A DNA stretch of 40,974 bases, from the NCBI GenBank assembly GCA_964468125.1, contig CAYXVF010000054.1, forward strand, positions 1-40,974, given 5' to 3'. The translations under genes and the position numbers were made by a program. Source of the stretch: CAYXVF01 sp964468125 (lineage in GTDB: Bacteria > Myxococcota > XYA12-FULL-58-9 > CAYXVF01). Positions 23,699-32,400 of this stretch are shown piece by piece. Numbering within the stretch: position 1 is the stretch's first letter; every line of letters begins with the position of its first letter. The notes under the pieces were generated by a model. The model saw only the letters and a list, made by a program, of their open reading frames with translations. It did not search any database and was not told the origin of the DNA.

Positions 23699-24250
23699 GT
23701 GACCGGCACTCTGGTCGGAAAGCCATACCCGCGCTTGCTCGTCGATGGCGACGCCGGGATTCGCGAGATCCTCCCGGTTCGCGGTGGCAAGAACGGCGTG
23801 CCGACGGTCGAGGCGGAACAGGCGGGACGCCTCCACGTCGCAAAGGGAGGGATCTACCGACGTGACGGACGCGAGCTCATGGAAGTCTATGGTCCGCTCG
23901 CGATGGTGGAAGGGGAGGCGTTGACTCTCCGTCAACCCATCTCGCGCTCAAAAGTGACGCTGAATGGCGTTATCGTCGACAGCAAGTGCTACTACGGACG
24001 GATGAAGCCGGGCGCGGGCCAGGCCCACCGTGCATGCGCGCAGTACTGCGTGTGGAGCGGCATTCCTCCGGTGCTGGTCGCCTATGCGGATGACGGCCGG
24101 CACGAACACTATCTCTTGACCCGGCGCGACGGCGCCCCCGCGAACGGAACGGCGCTGGAGTATATCGCCGAGGCGGTCGAGGTGAGCGGTGCGGTGCTCG
24201 ACTGGGGATCCGGTCGCGAGCTGCGAATCGATTCCATACGACGGAACTGA
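23699..24250 (+). CDS. Uncharacterised protein of a membrane redox operon (DSKCYYG motif)
   Basis: 183 residues from GTG 23699. VTLNGVIVDSKCYYGRMKPG and HRACAQYCVWSGIPPVLVAY contain four cysteines in two clusters plus a His, a possible metal or heme-related site. The same motif pair occurs in proteins encoded after ferric-reductase-like genes. The upstream frame reading VDPTPLPPGTAVEPALIG ends four bases after this start in another phase; together they suggest the intact protein was longer and that a one-base frameshift separates them. If so, this frame is only the C-terminal three-quarters and the native N-terminal helix is lost. Function unknown. Confidence 0.55.
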   Translation: MTGTLVGKPYPRLLVDGDAGIREILPVRGGKNGVPTVEAEQAGRLHVAKGGIYRRDGRELMEVYGPLAMVEGEALTLRQPISRSKVTLNGVIVDSKCYYGRMKPGAGQAHRACAQYCVWSGIPPVLVAYADDGRHEHYLLTRRDGAPANGTALEYIAEAVEVSGAVLDWGSGRELRIDSIRRN

Positions 24251-24305
24251 GCGGCCGCGAGCGGAGATTCTAGCGTCCGGGAACGGCAGCGACTAGCCTT
24301 AGGGG

Positions 24306-26345
24306 GTGACCGCACGAATATCAGGGCACATTTCTCTACCCTTCCCGTCGCCAGGCGCCGAGAGCCGCTGCTGCGGCCGTCGTGCTCGGTCCGGGGCTGT
24401 CCGATGCGCCCTCGCCGCGGTGATCCTGTGCTCAACGGCCGGCGTTCGTGCCGAAGAGGTCTCCGCGTTTCACGTTCTGAGGTGGCAACCCGTGCCGGGC
24501 GCCGTGGCCTACGCGGTGGAGGTCTCGACCACCCGCGATTTTGCGAACGTCGTCTTCAGCACCGAGACCGCGTCTACCGAGCTCAAGTGGGTGCCGCCGT
24601 CGGAGGACCGGAGCTACTTTTTCCGTATCGCGGGCGTTGCCCGTTCCGGACAAAGGGGCGCGTTCTCCACGCCGCGCGAAACCGGTCCCATCGTCGCTGT
24701 TCCCAAATGGCTCGCGACGGAGCGCCAGTACGCTGTGACCTGGCGCGAACGCGATCCGGTGCTCCCACTGCGCTGGGCGGATTCGCCCAGGGCCGCCGCC
24801 TACGAGGTCGAGATCACCGACCGGAGCGGCACGCGCATCGAACGAACTACCAAAAACGCCTACGCGCTGCGGCCGACGGGAGTTGGTGAAGCGCAGGTGC
24901 GCGTACGCGCGATCAGCGAGACCGGGCGACCCACGGCGTTTTCTGACGCGTTCACCGTTGTTGTCGCGCTGGGGCCGCCGAGCATTCGGGCTCCGCGAGA
25001 CAGCGCGAGAATCGTCCGCACCACCGAAAACGCGGTGGTGTTGAAGTGGACCTCAGGCCCCGCTCGAGCCCACGAGGTTCAGTTGGCACGAACGAAAAGC
25101 TTCGACCTCGAAATCGTGCGGCTCCCTGCGAGCGGCACTGAGTTGCCGGTCGAGGTTTCGAATTTTGGTGCCTATTTCTGGCGCGTTCGAGCCTTCGACC
25201 ACGACGGCGCGCCGAGCCCCTGGTCGGCGACCTCGAGCTTCACGTTCATCCCCGAAGTGAAGGCACCTTTGCCGAAGGGAGGAATAGGCGACGTCGCGCT
25301 CCTCGGGCCGGGAGATTTCGAGCTCTCCTGGGATGCCTCAAAGACGACCGAGAGCAGCATGTGTGTCGCCTATGAGGTTGCGGTTTCACGGGACGCCGAT
25401 CTCTCGAGCGCTCGGATGTTCAGTGTCGGAGAAACGAGCACGGCGATTCCAATCGAGTCGTCGGGAGCCCACTACTGGCGCGTGCGTGCAGTGCTCGATG
25501 ACATCGCGCTCAGTGCGTGGTCCGAAACCGTTCGCTTCGACGTGCGAGCAGCGTACGACATCGAGTCCGTCGACCGCGAGCAGGACAACGACGGCTATGA
25601 AATCGTCGTCGAGCTGCGCGATGAGGGTGGAAAACCGGTGGAAGGCATCTCCCTGTCGGCCGAGACGACCCGAGGACGGCTCGATTCATTTCGCGAAACG
25701 GAGGCGGGTCAGTACCGCGCGCGTTGGACGACCGCCTCGGGAGACTACGAACGTGGCGCCCTCATTACTGTTCGCGGTCCCCTAGGCGTGGAGACCCGTC
25801 GACGCCTCGGTGATTCATCCATCATGGGCGCCCTCGAGTCTCTGTGGGTTGGAATGAAAGTGGGCGTGCGTAACGATCTCGCGCCGGCGGTGGCGCTGCG
25901 AGTGCAGCTCGACGCGATGTACGATGCCGATGCGATTCTTCCGAACAGCTTCCTTGCCATGTCAGCGGGCGTCGGATTCGACGGGCGCGACGAGGACGCG
26001 GATCTGACTGTGCAATCGAGCCTGCGTCGATTTCCGATCGATCTCGTCGCAGGGCTACACCGGCGACTGAAGCCCGTGACCGCATACGGCGGGGCTGGGT
26101 TGGTACTCGAACCCTATCGGGGCGTCGTACGGGTAGACGGATTCCCCGAACAGCGCCAACGCGGTCTTCTCGCCGGCGCCACCATTCGTGCTGGTATCGA
26201 GCTCGACGTACGCTACGGCCAGCTCTTTGCAGAGCTTGGCTACAGCTTCATCTCGCCAGTCGAGGAGCTGTTGACCCTAGGTGGCAACGCGCTGACGCTC
26301 TCCGTTGGCATACGTTTGGCACCCTTCGTCGACCAGCGGGACTAG
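24306..26345 (+). CDS. Exported fibronectin-III repeat protein with a C-terminal outer-membrane beta-barrel
   Basis: 679 residues. GTG 24306 directly follows AGGGG. A long, basic signal region ends near VILCSTAGVRAEE (about residue 50). Four FN3-like repeats follow, each with a 'W...P.A..Y.VEV' and 'YFFRIAG / YFWRVRAF / HYWRVRAV' strand pair. An Ig-like strand-rich segment (EIVVELRDEGGKPVEGISLS) resembles the Big/invasin type. The last 170 residues look like a small outer-membrane barrel: alternating strands such as LAPAVALRVQLDAMYD and GQLFAELGYSFISP, ending GIRLAPF. It is likely a surface protein whose FN3 domains face the periplasm or exterior. It overlaps the convergent AlkB-like gene by four bases. 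Function unknown. Confidence 0.75.
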   Translation: MTARISGHISLPFPSPGAESRCCGRRARSGAVRCALAAVILCSTAGVRAEEVSAFHVLRWQPVPGAVAYAVEVSTTRDFANVVFSTETASTELKWVPPSEDRSYFFRIAGVARSGQRGAFSTPRETGPIVAVPKWLATERQYAVTWRERDPVLPLRWADSPRAAAYEVEITDRSGTRIERTTKNAYALRPTGVGEAQVRVRAISETGRPTAFSDAFTVVVALGPPSIRAPRDSARIVRTTENAVVLKWTSGPARAHEVQLARTKSFDLEIVRLPASGTELPVEVSNFGAYFWRVRAFDHDGAPSPWSATSSFTFIPEVKAPLPKGGIGDVALLGPGDFELSWDASKTTESSMCVAYEVAVSRDADLSSARMFSVGETSTAIPIESSGAHYWRVRAVLDDIALSAWSETVRFDVRAAYDIESVDREQDNDGYEIVVELRDEGGKPVEGISLSAETTRGRLDSFRETEAGQYRARWTTASGDYERGALITVRGPLGVETRRRLGDSSIMGALESLWVGMKVGVRNDLAPAVALRVQLDAMYDADAILPNSFLAMSAGVGFDGRDEDADLTVQSSLRRFPIDLVAGLHRRLKPVTAYGGAGLVLEPYRGVVRVDGFPEQRQRGLLAGATIRAGIELDVRYGQLFAELGYSFISPVEELLTLGGNALTLSVGIRLAPFVDQRD

Positions 26346-27028
26346 CTGCGGACCCTTTTCGGACGGCGAGGCTCATCGGCGGGGCGTGCGAATGGATCCG
26401 CCTGGCGGAACTGAATGCTGATCCTGGGACCGACCGGTTGGCGGGACTTGGGGATCCCGTGGAGGAAAGTCTCCTGGCAGGTTCCACCCATCACCAGCAG
26501 GTCGCCCCAGCCGAGCTCGAAGGCCAGCGATGGGGCACCGTCCAGCGCCCTGAGGTGAAAACGCCTGCGGTCACCCACGGCAACGATGGCGATCACACAA
26601 TCCCCCCGCAGGGAGCCCATCCTGTCGCCGTGTGGCGCGACACTGTCCGAGCCGTCGCGGTAGTAGGCGAGGCTCACTGCAGAGAGGTCCCGGTCGTAAC
26701 GGTGCGAGAGAACGTGAATGCAGCGCCGAACGATCGGGTGCCCCTCCCCGGGATTCGGCCAACGGGACAGGAGCCGCGGTACGTCGACCTCCCGTTCGTA
26801 CATCTGACGCCGCTGTGACCGCCACCGCAACCCTTGCTGCAGTGCCGCGAAGACCTCCAGGTGGCCATGGAGCCAACCCGGCTGGTGCTCAATCCAGGCC
26901 CCTCGACCCAACCCTAGACGTCGCGTGCTGCGAAACCGCTCGTCGATGCTCGCCGGCTCGCGCCCAAACAGAAGTGCCTGCCCCATGGGAAAACCGTACG
27001 TGAACGCATGTGCAGTGTCTAGGCTCAC
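26342..27028 (-). CDS. AlkB-like 2-oxoglutarate/Fe(II) dioxygenase
   Basis: 228 residues from GTG 27028, whose last two bases form the start of the previous TGA (GTGA overlap). ATG 26986 is the alternative. The 2OG-Fe(II) core is present: VAPHGDRMGSL gives the H-x-D iron ligands, TFLHGIPKSRQ the distal His, and GPRISIQFRQA the 2-oxoglutarate-binding Arg in the R-x-S-x-x-F-R form of AlkB. SLAYYRDGSDSV is the substrate-lid strand. AlkB proteins remove alkyl lesions from DNA, RNA or other substrates by oxidative demethylation. This one is the last gene of an operon with two envelope proteases, an unusual setting, so its substrate is open. Confidence 0.88.
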   Translation of the reverse strand: MSLDTAHAFTYGFPMGQALLFGREPASIDERFRSTRRLGLGRGAWIEHQPGWLHGHLEVFAALQQGLRWRSQRRQMYEREVDVPRLLSRWPNPGEGHPIVRRCIHVLSHRYDRDLSAVSLAYYRDGSDSVAPHGDRMGSLRGDCVIAIVAVGDRRRFHLRALDGAPSLAFELGWGDLLVMGGTCQETFLHGIPKSRQPVGPRISIQFRQADPFARPADEPRRPKRVRS

Positions 27029-27996
27029 CAGGGCACGGTGATGCGGGCGGAGACGAAGCCATTGTCGGGGTCGGCGACCATGGTGGAGAGGCCGACCAGC
27101 AGGTCGTACCAGAAGTGGAGGGCCACGGGGGCTGCCAGCGAATAGTCGTTCCATACGTAGGAGGCACCGAAATAGGCGCCGACCCCCGTGATCACCGGCA
27201 GCGCGAAGAGCAGATACTCTCGGCGGTCCTGGGGCGAATCGAGGAGAAAGGCGTTGGGCAGGTGCGCGGCACCGAAGATCGCCGTACCCGCGAGGTAGCC
27301 CTCGAGCTGTCCGTAGCGTCGGGCGAGTCCCGACTGGATCAGCCCGCGAAAGAGGATCTCCTCGCCGATGGCCACGTGCTCGAAGGTGGCCCCGAGGGCC
27401 AAGGTCGCCGCCGGGTAGCCCAGAGCCGGACGCAGCTGTGCCCCGAGAACGTTGACATCTCGCCCCCGAGCCGCCGCAAAAGAGCCGTCGAGCGCCAAAA
27501 CGAGACTTTGAGTGGCGGCGGTGACCAGAATGCCGAGCCAGACGTCCGTGCGCGAGAGGACCTCTGGATTGAAGGGAGCCAAGAGTAGCTCGTCCAGTGT
27601 GTCCTGCGGGACATAGAGACCCTTCTGCGCCCGTTGTTGTTCGAGAATCGGGTCGACGATTCCGACGATGTACGTGTTCTGGAGCGCGACGAAGGAAAGC
27701 ACCGTGCGATTGTCGTTGAATCCGAGCTCGCTCGCGGTCCACGCGGACAACGCGATTTCGCTGGCGCCCAGGCCAGCCAAGATCGCCGCAGTCGCCGGTT
27801 GACGCAGGCAATAATGACCGGCTCCGGGGAAGGCGAGCCCCAGGGTCGGGGAGCATCGTCGGTTTTCGTAGCGCTCCTCTGCCACGCGTTCGCGCTCCGA
27901 GACCGGTTGGACGGGGGAGGTGCGGGCCGGATGGAGCGGGCTCGCGCACCCGAACGCCGTCATGGCAATCGTGGCGCTGACAATGAGAGGCTTCAA
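27025..27996 (-). CDS. CPBP-family (CAAX-type) intramembrane protease lipoprotein
   Basis: 323 residues from TTG 27996, overlapping the stop of the M23 gene (TTGA). The N-terminus KPLIVSATIAMTAFGCAS has a lipobox (AFGC), so it is probably a lipoprotein. Residues 50-170 hold several hydrophobic segments (AGHYCLRQPATAAILAGLGA; LGILVTAATQSLVLALDG). The protease core is clear: IGEEILFRGLIQSGL carries the E-E-x-x-x-R motif, FGAAHLPNAF the second His, and HFWYDLLVG the third motif. CPBP proteases cleave within membranes and take part in prenyl-protein or bacteriocin processing. A lipid anchor plus this core is not standard. ATG 27963 is too far into the signal to be the start. Confidence 0.85.
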   Translation of the reverse strand: MKPLIVSATIAMTAFGCASPLHPARTSPVQPVSERERVAEERYENRRCSPTLGLAFPGAGHYCLRQPATAAILAGLGASEIALSAWTASELGFNDNRTVLSFVALQNTYIVGIVDPILEQQRAQKGLYVPQDTLDELLLAPFNPEVLSRTDVWLGILVTAATQSLVLALDGSFAAARGRDVNVLGAQLRPALGYPAATLALGATFEHVAIGEEILFRGLIQSGLARRYGQLEGYLAGTAIFGAAHLPNAFLLDSPQDRREYLLFALPVITGVGAYFGASYVWNDYSLAAPVALHFWYDLLVGLSTMVADPDNGFVSARITVPW

Positions 27997-28979
27997 CGAC
28001 GTTTCTTGCCTCTTTTGGCTTGTGCCTTCAGCTTGCGCAGATCGACCTTCTTTCCCAAGAGCTGCAGTGGGTCGAGCTTCTTTTCGCCGAGCGACACCTC
28101 GAAATGAAGATGCGGCCAGGTGCTCTTCCCCGTCGATCCCGCACGCCCCACGGGCGCGCCCGTCGCCACCCATTGGCCCTCGGTCACCAGAATCTCCGAG
28201 AGGTGCCCATAACCGGTCTGCAGCCCGTTCTCGTGCTCGAGCACGACTTCTTTCCCTCGCATCGTCCGCCAGCCCGCATAGATCACTCGTCCCGGCGCGG
28301 CCGCTTTGACCGCTTGACCCATCTTGGCTCTGAGGTCGACGCCGGTGTGAAACTGGTAGGTGTTGCCGAGCGGGTCCGGTCGTCGACCGAATTTCGAGTT
28401 CACCTTCGTATTGTCGACGGGCCATGCGAGTGTGACGAAGTGAGCATCTTTTTGTTGCTCTTCCTGTGCGGCGTCGAGCAGCGCTGAGGCGATGGCGGGG
28501 CCAACGAGATTCGCGTCGGCCTCGAGGCGAACGGTCGCGCGGCTCGCGTGTCCTTGCGGGTTCTCTGGATACGCTGTTGCCAACAGTGCGGCCTCTAGAC
28601 AGCGAGACAGCTTTCCCGGTGCCGAACCGATGACGCTTGCGGACGTCGCCTGCCCCCCGCCATCGATATCGAGGCGCATTTCGAGAACCCCCGCGACCGG
28701 CCCGACGCGTCGCGTCTCCTCGAGCAGGCAATCGACGAACGCATCGTCGTTGGCCCGCACGGCGTCACGGATCGCTGAAGGTGGAAGTCTGCCCGTGGTG
28801 TCACTGCCCGCGATCAGCCGTAGACGCGCGTCGAGGGTGAGGCCGGAGCGAATCGCCTCTCTGACCGCCAGCGTACGACTGGCGCGTCGCTCGCTCTTGC
28901 CGCCGAGCGCGCACCATGCGACACCGACCAAGAGAGCCAACGCGAATCGGCTCGGGGGCTTGTGCTGAGCTCCTAACAC
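27993..28979 (-). CDS. M23-family metallopeptidase (LytM-type) with N-terminal beta domain
   Basis: 328 residues from GTG 28979. A signal segment (RFALALLVGVAWCALG) is followed by a domain with RLDIDGGGQATSASVIG and CLEAALLATAYP, resembling the AgmX/TonB-like C-terminal domain of myxobacterial proteins. The LytM domain follows: VNSKFGRRPDPLGNTYQFHT, where the Zn ligands are His of FHTGVDL and the Asp, and STWPHLHFEVSLGEK with the H-x-H motif. GYGHLSEILVTEGQWV and GAPVGRAGSTG match the domain core. All zinc ligands appear present, so it is probably an active peptidoglycan endopeptidase. The basic tail ends KKRR and overlaps the next TTG. No strong ribosome-binding site precedes GTG. Confidence 0.88.
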   Translation of the reverse strand: MLGAQHKPPSRFALALLVGVAWCALGGKSERRASRTLAVREAIRSGLTLDARLRLIAGSDTTGRLPPSAIRDAVRANDDAFVDCLLEETRRVGPVAGVLEMRLDIDGGGQATSASVIGSAPGKLSRCLEAALLATAYPENPQGHASRATVRLEADANLVGPAIASALLDAAQEEQQKDAHFVTLAWPVDNTKVNSKFGRRPDPLGNTYQFHTGVDLRAKMGQAVKAAAPGRVIYAGWRTMRGKEVVLEHENGLQTGYGHLSEILVTEGQWVATGAPVGRAGSTGKSTWPHLHFEVSLGEKKLDPLQLLGKKVDLRKLKAQAKRGKKRR

Positions 28980-28984
28980 GTTAG
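28973..28984. promoter_or_regulatory. Inverted repeat between divergent M23 and ACT-domain genes
   Basis: CTAAC-AC-GTTAG: two perfect 5-base arms with a 2-base centre. It overlaps the GTG of the minus-strand gene and stands 10 bases before the plus-strand ATG. It could be an operator controlling both directions. Short arms make chance occurrence possible. Confidence 0.3.
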
Positions 28985-28993
28985 AGGTATAAC

Positions 28994-29497
28994 ATGCGTT
29001 CGAGCTTGATACTGACCTTGAGTGGGCCCGATCGACCCGGGCTCGTCGAGTCTCTGGCGGAGGTGGTCAGCCAGCACGGCGGCAACTGGGAAGAAAGTCG
29101 CATGTCACGTCTGGCGGGCCAGTTTGCCGGCGTCGTGCACGTGACGGTCGCATCGGAAAACCTCGACGCTTTGGCCAGCGCGGTACGTCAGGTGGAGGGA
29201 CTGACCGTGACCCTGCACAGCGGCGAGCGCTCTTCGCCCTCTGGGGAGATCTATGAGCTCGAGCTGCTCGGCGCTGATCACGAGGGAGTCGTGAGCCGGG
29301 TGTCCTCGGTCCTCGCGAGAGGCGGGGTGTCCATCGAAGAGCTCTGGACCGGTCGTGAGGAGGCCCCACACTCGGGGGGAATCGTCTTTCGCGCCCGCGC
29401 AACCTTGAGAGCACCGTCCCGTCAGGCGATGCAACGAATCCAGGAGGACCTCGAGAGACTCGCCTCCGAGGTCATGGTCGAGATCTGGATTGACTGA
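28994..29497 (+). CDS. Two-ACT-domain protein (GcvR-like)
   Basis: 167 residues. ATG 28994 follows AGAGG by six bases. Two ACT domains are visible: residues 4-75 begin LILTLSGPDRPGLVESLAEV, a typical amino-acid-binding ACT start with the G-x-D-R-P-G turn, and 85-165 begin YELELLGADHEGVVSRVSSV. This arrangement is that of GcvR, which represses glycine cleavage operon activation through GcvA, or of related ligand sensors. No gcv gene is near. The final eight bases overlap the TTG start region of the Lhr gene, so the two are co-transcribed. Confidence 0.85.
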   Translation: MRSSLILTLSGPDRPGLVESLAEVVSQHGGNWEESRMSRLAGQFAGVVHVTVASENLDALASAVRQVEGLTVTLHSGERSSPSGEIYELELLGADHEGVVSRVSSVLARGGVSIEELWTGREEAPHSGGIVFRARATLRAPSRQAMQRIQEDLERLASEVMVEIWID

Positions 29498-32400
29498 CAG
29501 CCAAGGGCTCCCCTTCAATGACGCCACCAGGCGTTGGTTCAGGGAAAAGGTGGGAGAGCCCACCGCCGTGCAGACTCGCGGTTGGGCCGCGATCGCCCGC
29601 GGCGCCCATTCGCTCCTCCTCGCGCCCACCGGCAGCGGCAAAACCCTCGCAGCATTTCTCTATGGCATCGACCGGCTCGCCGCTCTCGACCCGGTTGCTT
29701 CAGACGGTGTGCGTCTGCTCTACGTCTCGCCGCTCAAAGCGTTGGTCTACGACATCGAAAAGAATCTGCGTCGACCCCTCGCGGGGATCACGGCGCTGCG
29801 TGGACCGGGGCGTGAGCTTCGCGTCAATGTGAGGACGGGCGATACGTCTCAGCGCGACCGTCGACAACAGCGTCGACGCCCCGCAGACATTCTCGTCACG
29901 ACCCCCGAGTCGCTCTTTCTCATTCTCACCAGCGGCGCCCGCGAGACGTTGAGGAGCGTCGAGACCGTCATCGTTGACGAGATTCATGTCATGGCCTCCT
30001 CAAAGCGCGGTACGCACCTGGCGCTCAGTCTCGAGCGCCTGAGTGAAATCGCCGATCGTGATCCCCAGCGCATCGGACTCTCCGCAACCGTGCGGCCGCC
30101 TCAGGATGTCGCGCAATTTCTCGGGGGCGACCGCGCGGTGGAAGTGGTGGACACGTCGTCGAGACCGAATCTCGATCTGCAGGTGGTCGTTCCCGTGCCG
30201 GATATGACGCACGTGGAGGTCTCCCTACCTGGGCCGTCTCTCTCGCCCGGCTCGTCGCCGGGGCGTCACGAAAGTGGGGAGACGATCGAGGGAGCGGAGA
30301 AAGGGATTTGGGCTGCTATCTACCCGCGTCTGATCGAGCTGATCCGGGCCAATACGTCGACACTGATTTTCGTCAACACGCGCGGGGCGTGCGAACGACT
30401 CACTCGTCGTCTGAACGACCTCGCGGGGGAAGATCTCGTGCAGGCCCATCACGGCAGTGTTTCTCACGACAGGCGCGCCTGGATAGAGGAGCAGCTCAAG
30501 AACGGTCAGCTCCGGGCGTTGGTTGCGACGAGCTCCCTCGAGCTCGGGATCGACATGGGGGCGATCGACCTGGTGGTGAACATCGAATCGCCGAAATCGG
30601 TGAGCCGAGGTCTGCAGCGCGTCGGACGTGCGGGGCATCAGGTGGGAGCAGCGAGTGTCGGTCGAATCTTCCCCAAGTACAGGGGCGATCTGCTCGAAGC
30701 AGCGACCGTCGCCCATGGCATGACCGAAGGGGCGATCGAGCCGATGCACGTCCCGGAAAACGTGCTCGACGTTCTGGCACAGCAGCTCGTCGCGCTCTGT
30801 GTGGACGACGAGCGCACGGTGGAAGGACTCTACGCGCTCGTGTGCCGTGCCCACCCCTACCGAAATCTCCCTCGTGAGGGTTTTCTCGCCGTTCTCGAGA
30901 TGCTTGCCGGCCGCTACCCCTCCAACGAGCTCGCGGACCTGCGTCCCCGGCTCGTCTGGGACCGGGAACGCGACGTGGTGCGCGCACGCAAGGGGGCGCG
31001 AATGGTGACCCTGCTGAACGCTGGCACCATCCCAGATCGCGGACTCTTCCGCGTGCAGCTCGGCACCGGCGGTCCAAAGGTGGGGGAGCTCGACGAAGAA
31101 ATGGTCTACGAGTCGAAGGTGGGAGACACCTTTGCCCTCGGTGCGTCGACGTGGAAGGTCGAGGAGATCACGCACGACCGAGTGATCGTCTCGCCCGCAC
31201 CGGGAGAAATGGGCCGCCTGCCGTTTTGGCGTGGAGAAGGCGTGGGTCGACCGATCGAGCTCGGCGAGCGCCAAGGGCGACTGCTTCGCGCCATCTCCGA
31301 GCGAGAAACGGAAGCGGCCGTTGAGTGGCTGAGAAGAGAGCTGCCACTCAATGAAAACGCCGCGCGCAACCTTGCGACTTTCGTGCACGACCAGCTCGAC
31401 CATGCGGGCGTCGTTCCCAACGACCAGGTGCTTCTCGCTGAGCGCTTTCGCGACGAGCTCGGTGATTGGCGCGTATGTCTTCTGTCGCCTTTCGGCGGAC
31501 GGGTGCATGCGCCGCTCGCCATCGCCGCTCGAGCCAAACTCGCCGCTCGCACCGGGGTCGAGGTCGAGGTCAGCTATAACGATGACGGGCTGATCTGGCG
31601 GACGGTCGACATGGACGAGCTGCCGGATGTGCGTGAACTCTTGCCCGCCGCCGACGAGGTCGAACACTACGTCACCGAGCACCTGCGTCGCTCCGCGATG
31701 TTCGCCTCGATGTTCCGAGAAAACGCAGGTCGCTCCTTGCTGCTCACTCGGCGCTCCGCGGACGGCCGCAATCCCTTGTGGTCCCAACGCCTGAAGGCCA
31801 AGAGCCTCCTGGGTGTGGTGCAGCGCTATCCCCGTTTTCCCATCGTGCTCGAGACCTATCGCCAGTGCCTCCAGGACATATTCGACCTGCCAGGGCTTCG
31901 ACGGCTGCTCGGGCGGATCGAGGAGGGCGAGGTCCGGATCGAATCGCGGGAGACCACGAACCCATCCCCCTTTGCCACCTCCGTCGTCTTTGAGCACCAG
32001 GCCCAGTATCTCTACGAAGTGGATGCGCCGGCGGCGGAAACTCGTGCCCGCGCCTTGGCCCTCGATCGCTCGCTCCTGCGCGAGCTCCTCGGGAGTGCGT
32101 CCGAGCGGTCGCTGGTGGATCGAGAGGTCATGGATGAGGTTGAGGCGCGTCTGCAGCGCACGCATCACGAGCGCAGGGCGCGAGACGTGGACCAGCTTCA
32201 CGATGTCTTCCGCGAGGTCGGTGTCCTGAACCTCGAGGGCGTGCAGGCGCGGAGTGAAGGGAGCGCGACTCAGTGGCTCGAGCAGCTCGAGAGGGAAGGG
32301 CGCATCGTGTCGGCGCCCGGGCGCGGCTGGATTGCGGCGGAGGTCGCCGAGCTCTACGCGGCCGCGCTCGATTGGCCAGTGGGTGAGGGGGCCCTCGAGC

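Noticed and set aside
26342..27949. Extending the AlkB-like gene upstream to a 535-residue protein
   Set aside because: The extra N-terminal part is Arg/Gly-rich and antiphase to the CPBP protease gene, whose motifs are clear; the GTGA overlap gives a better start.
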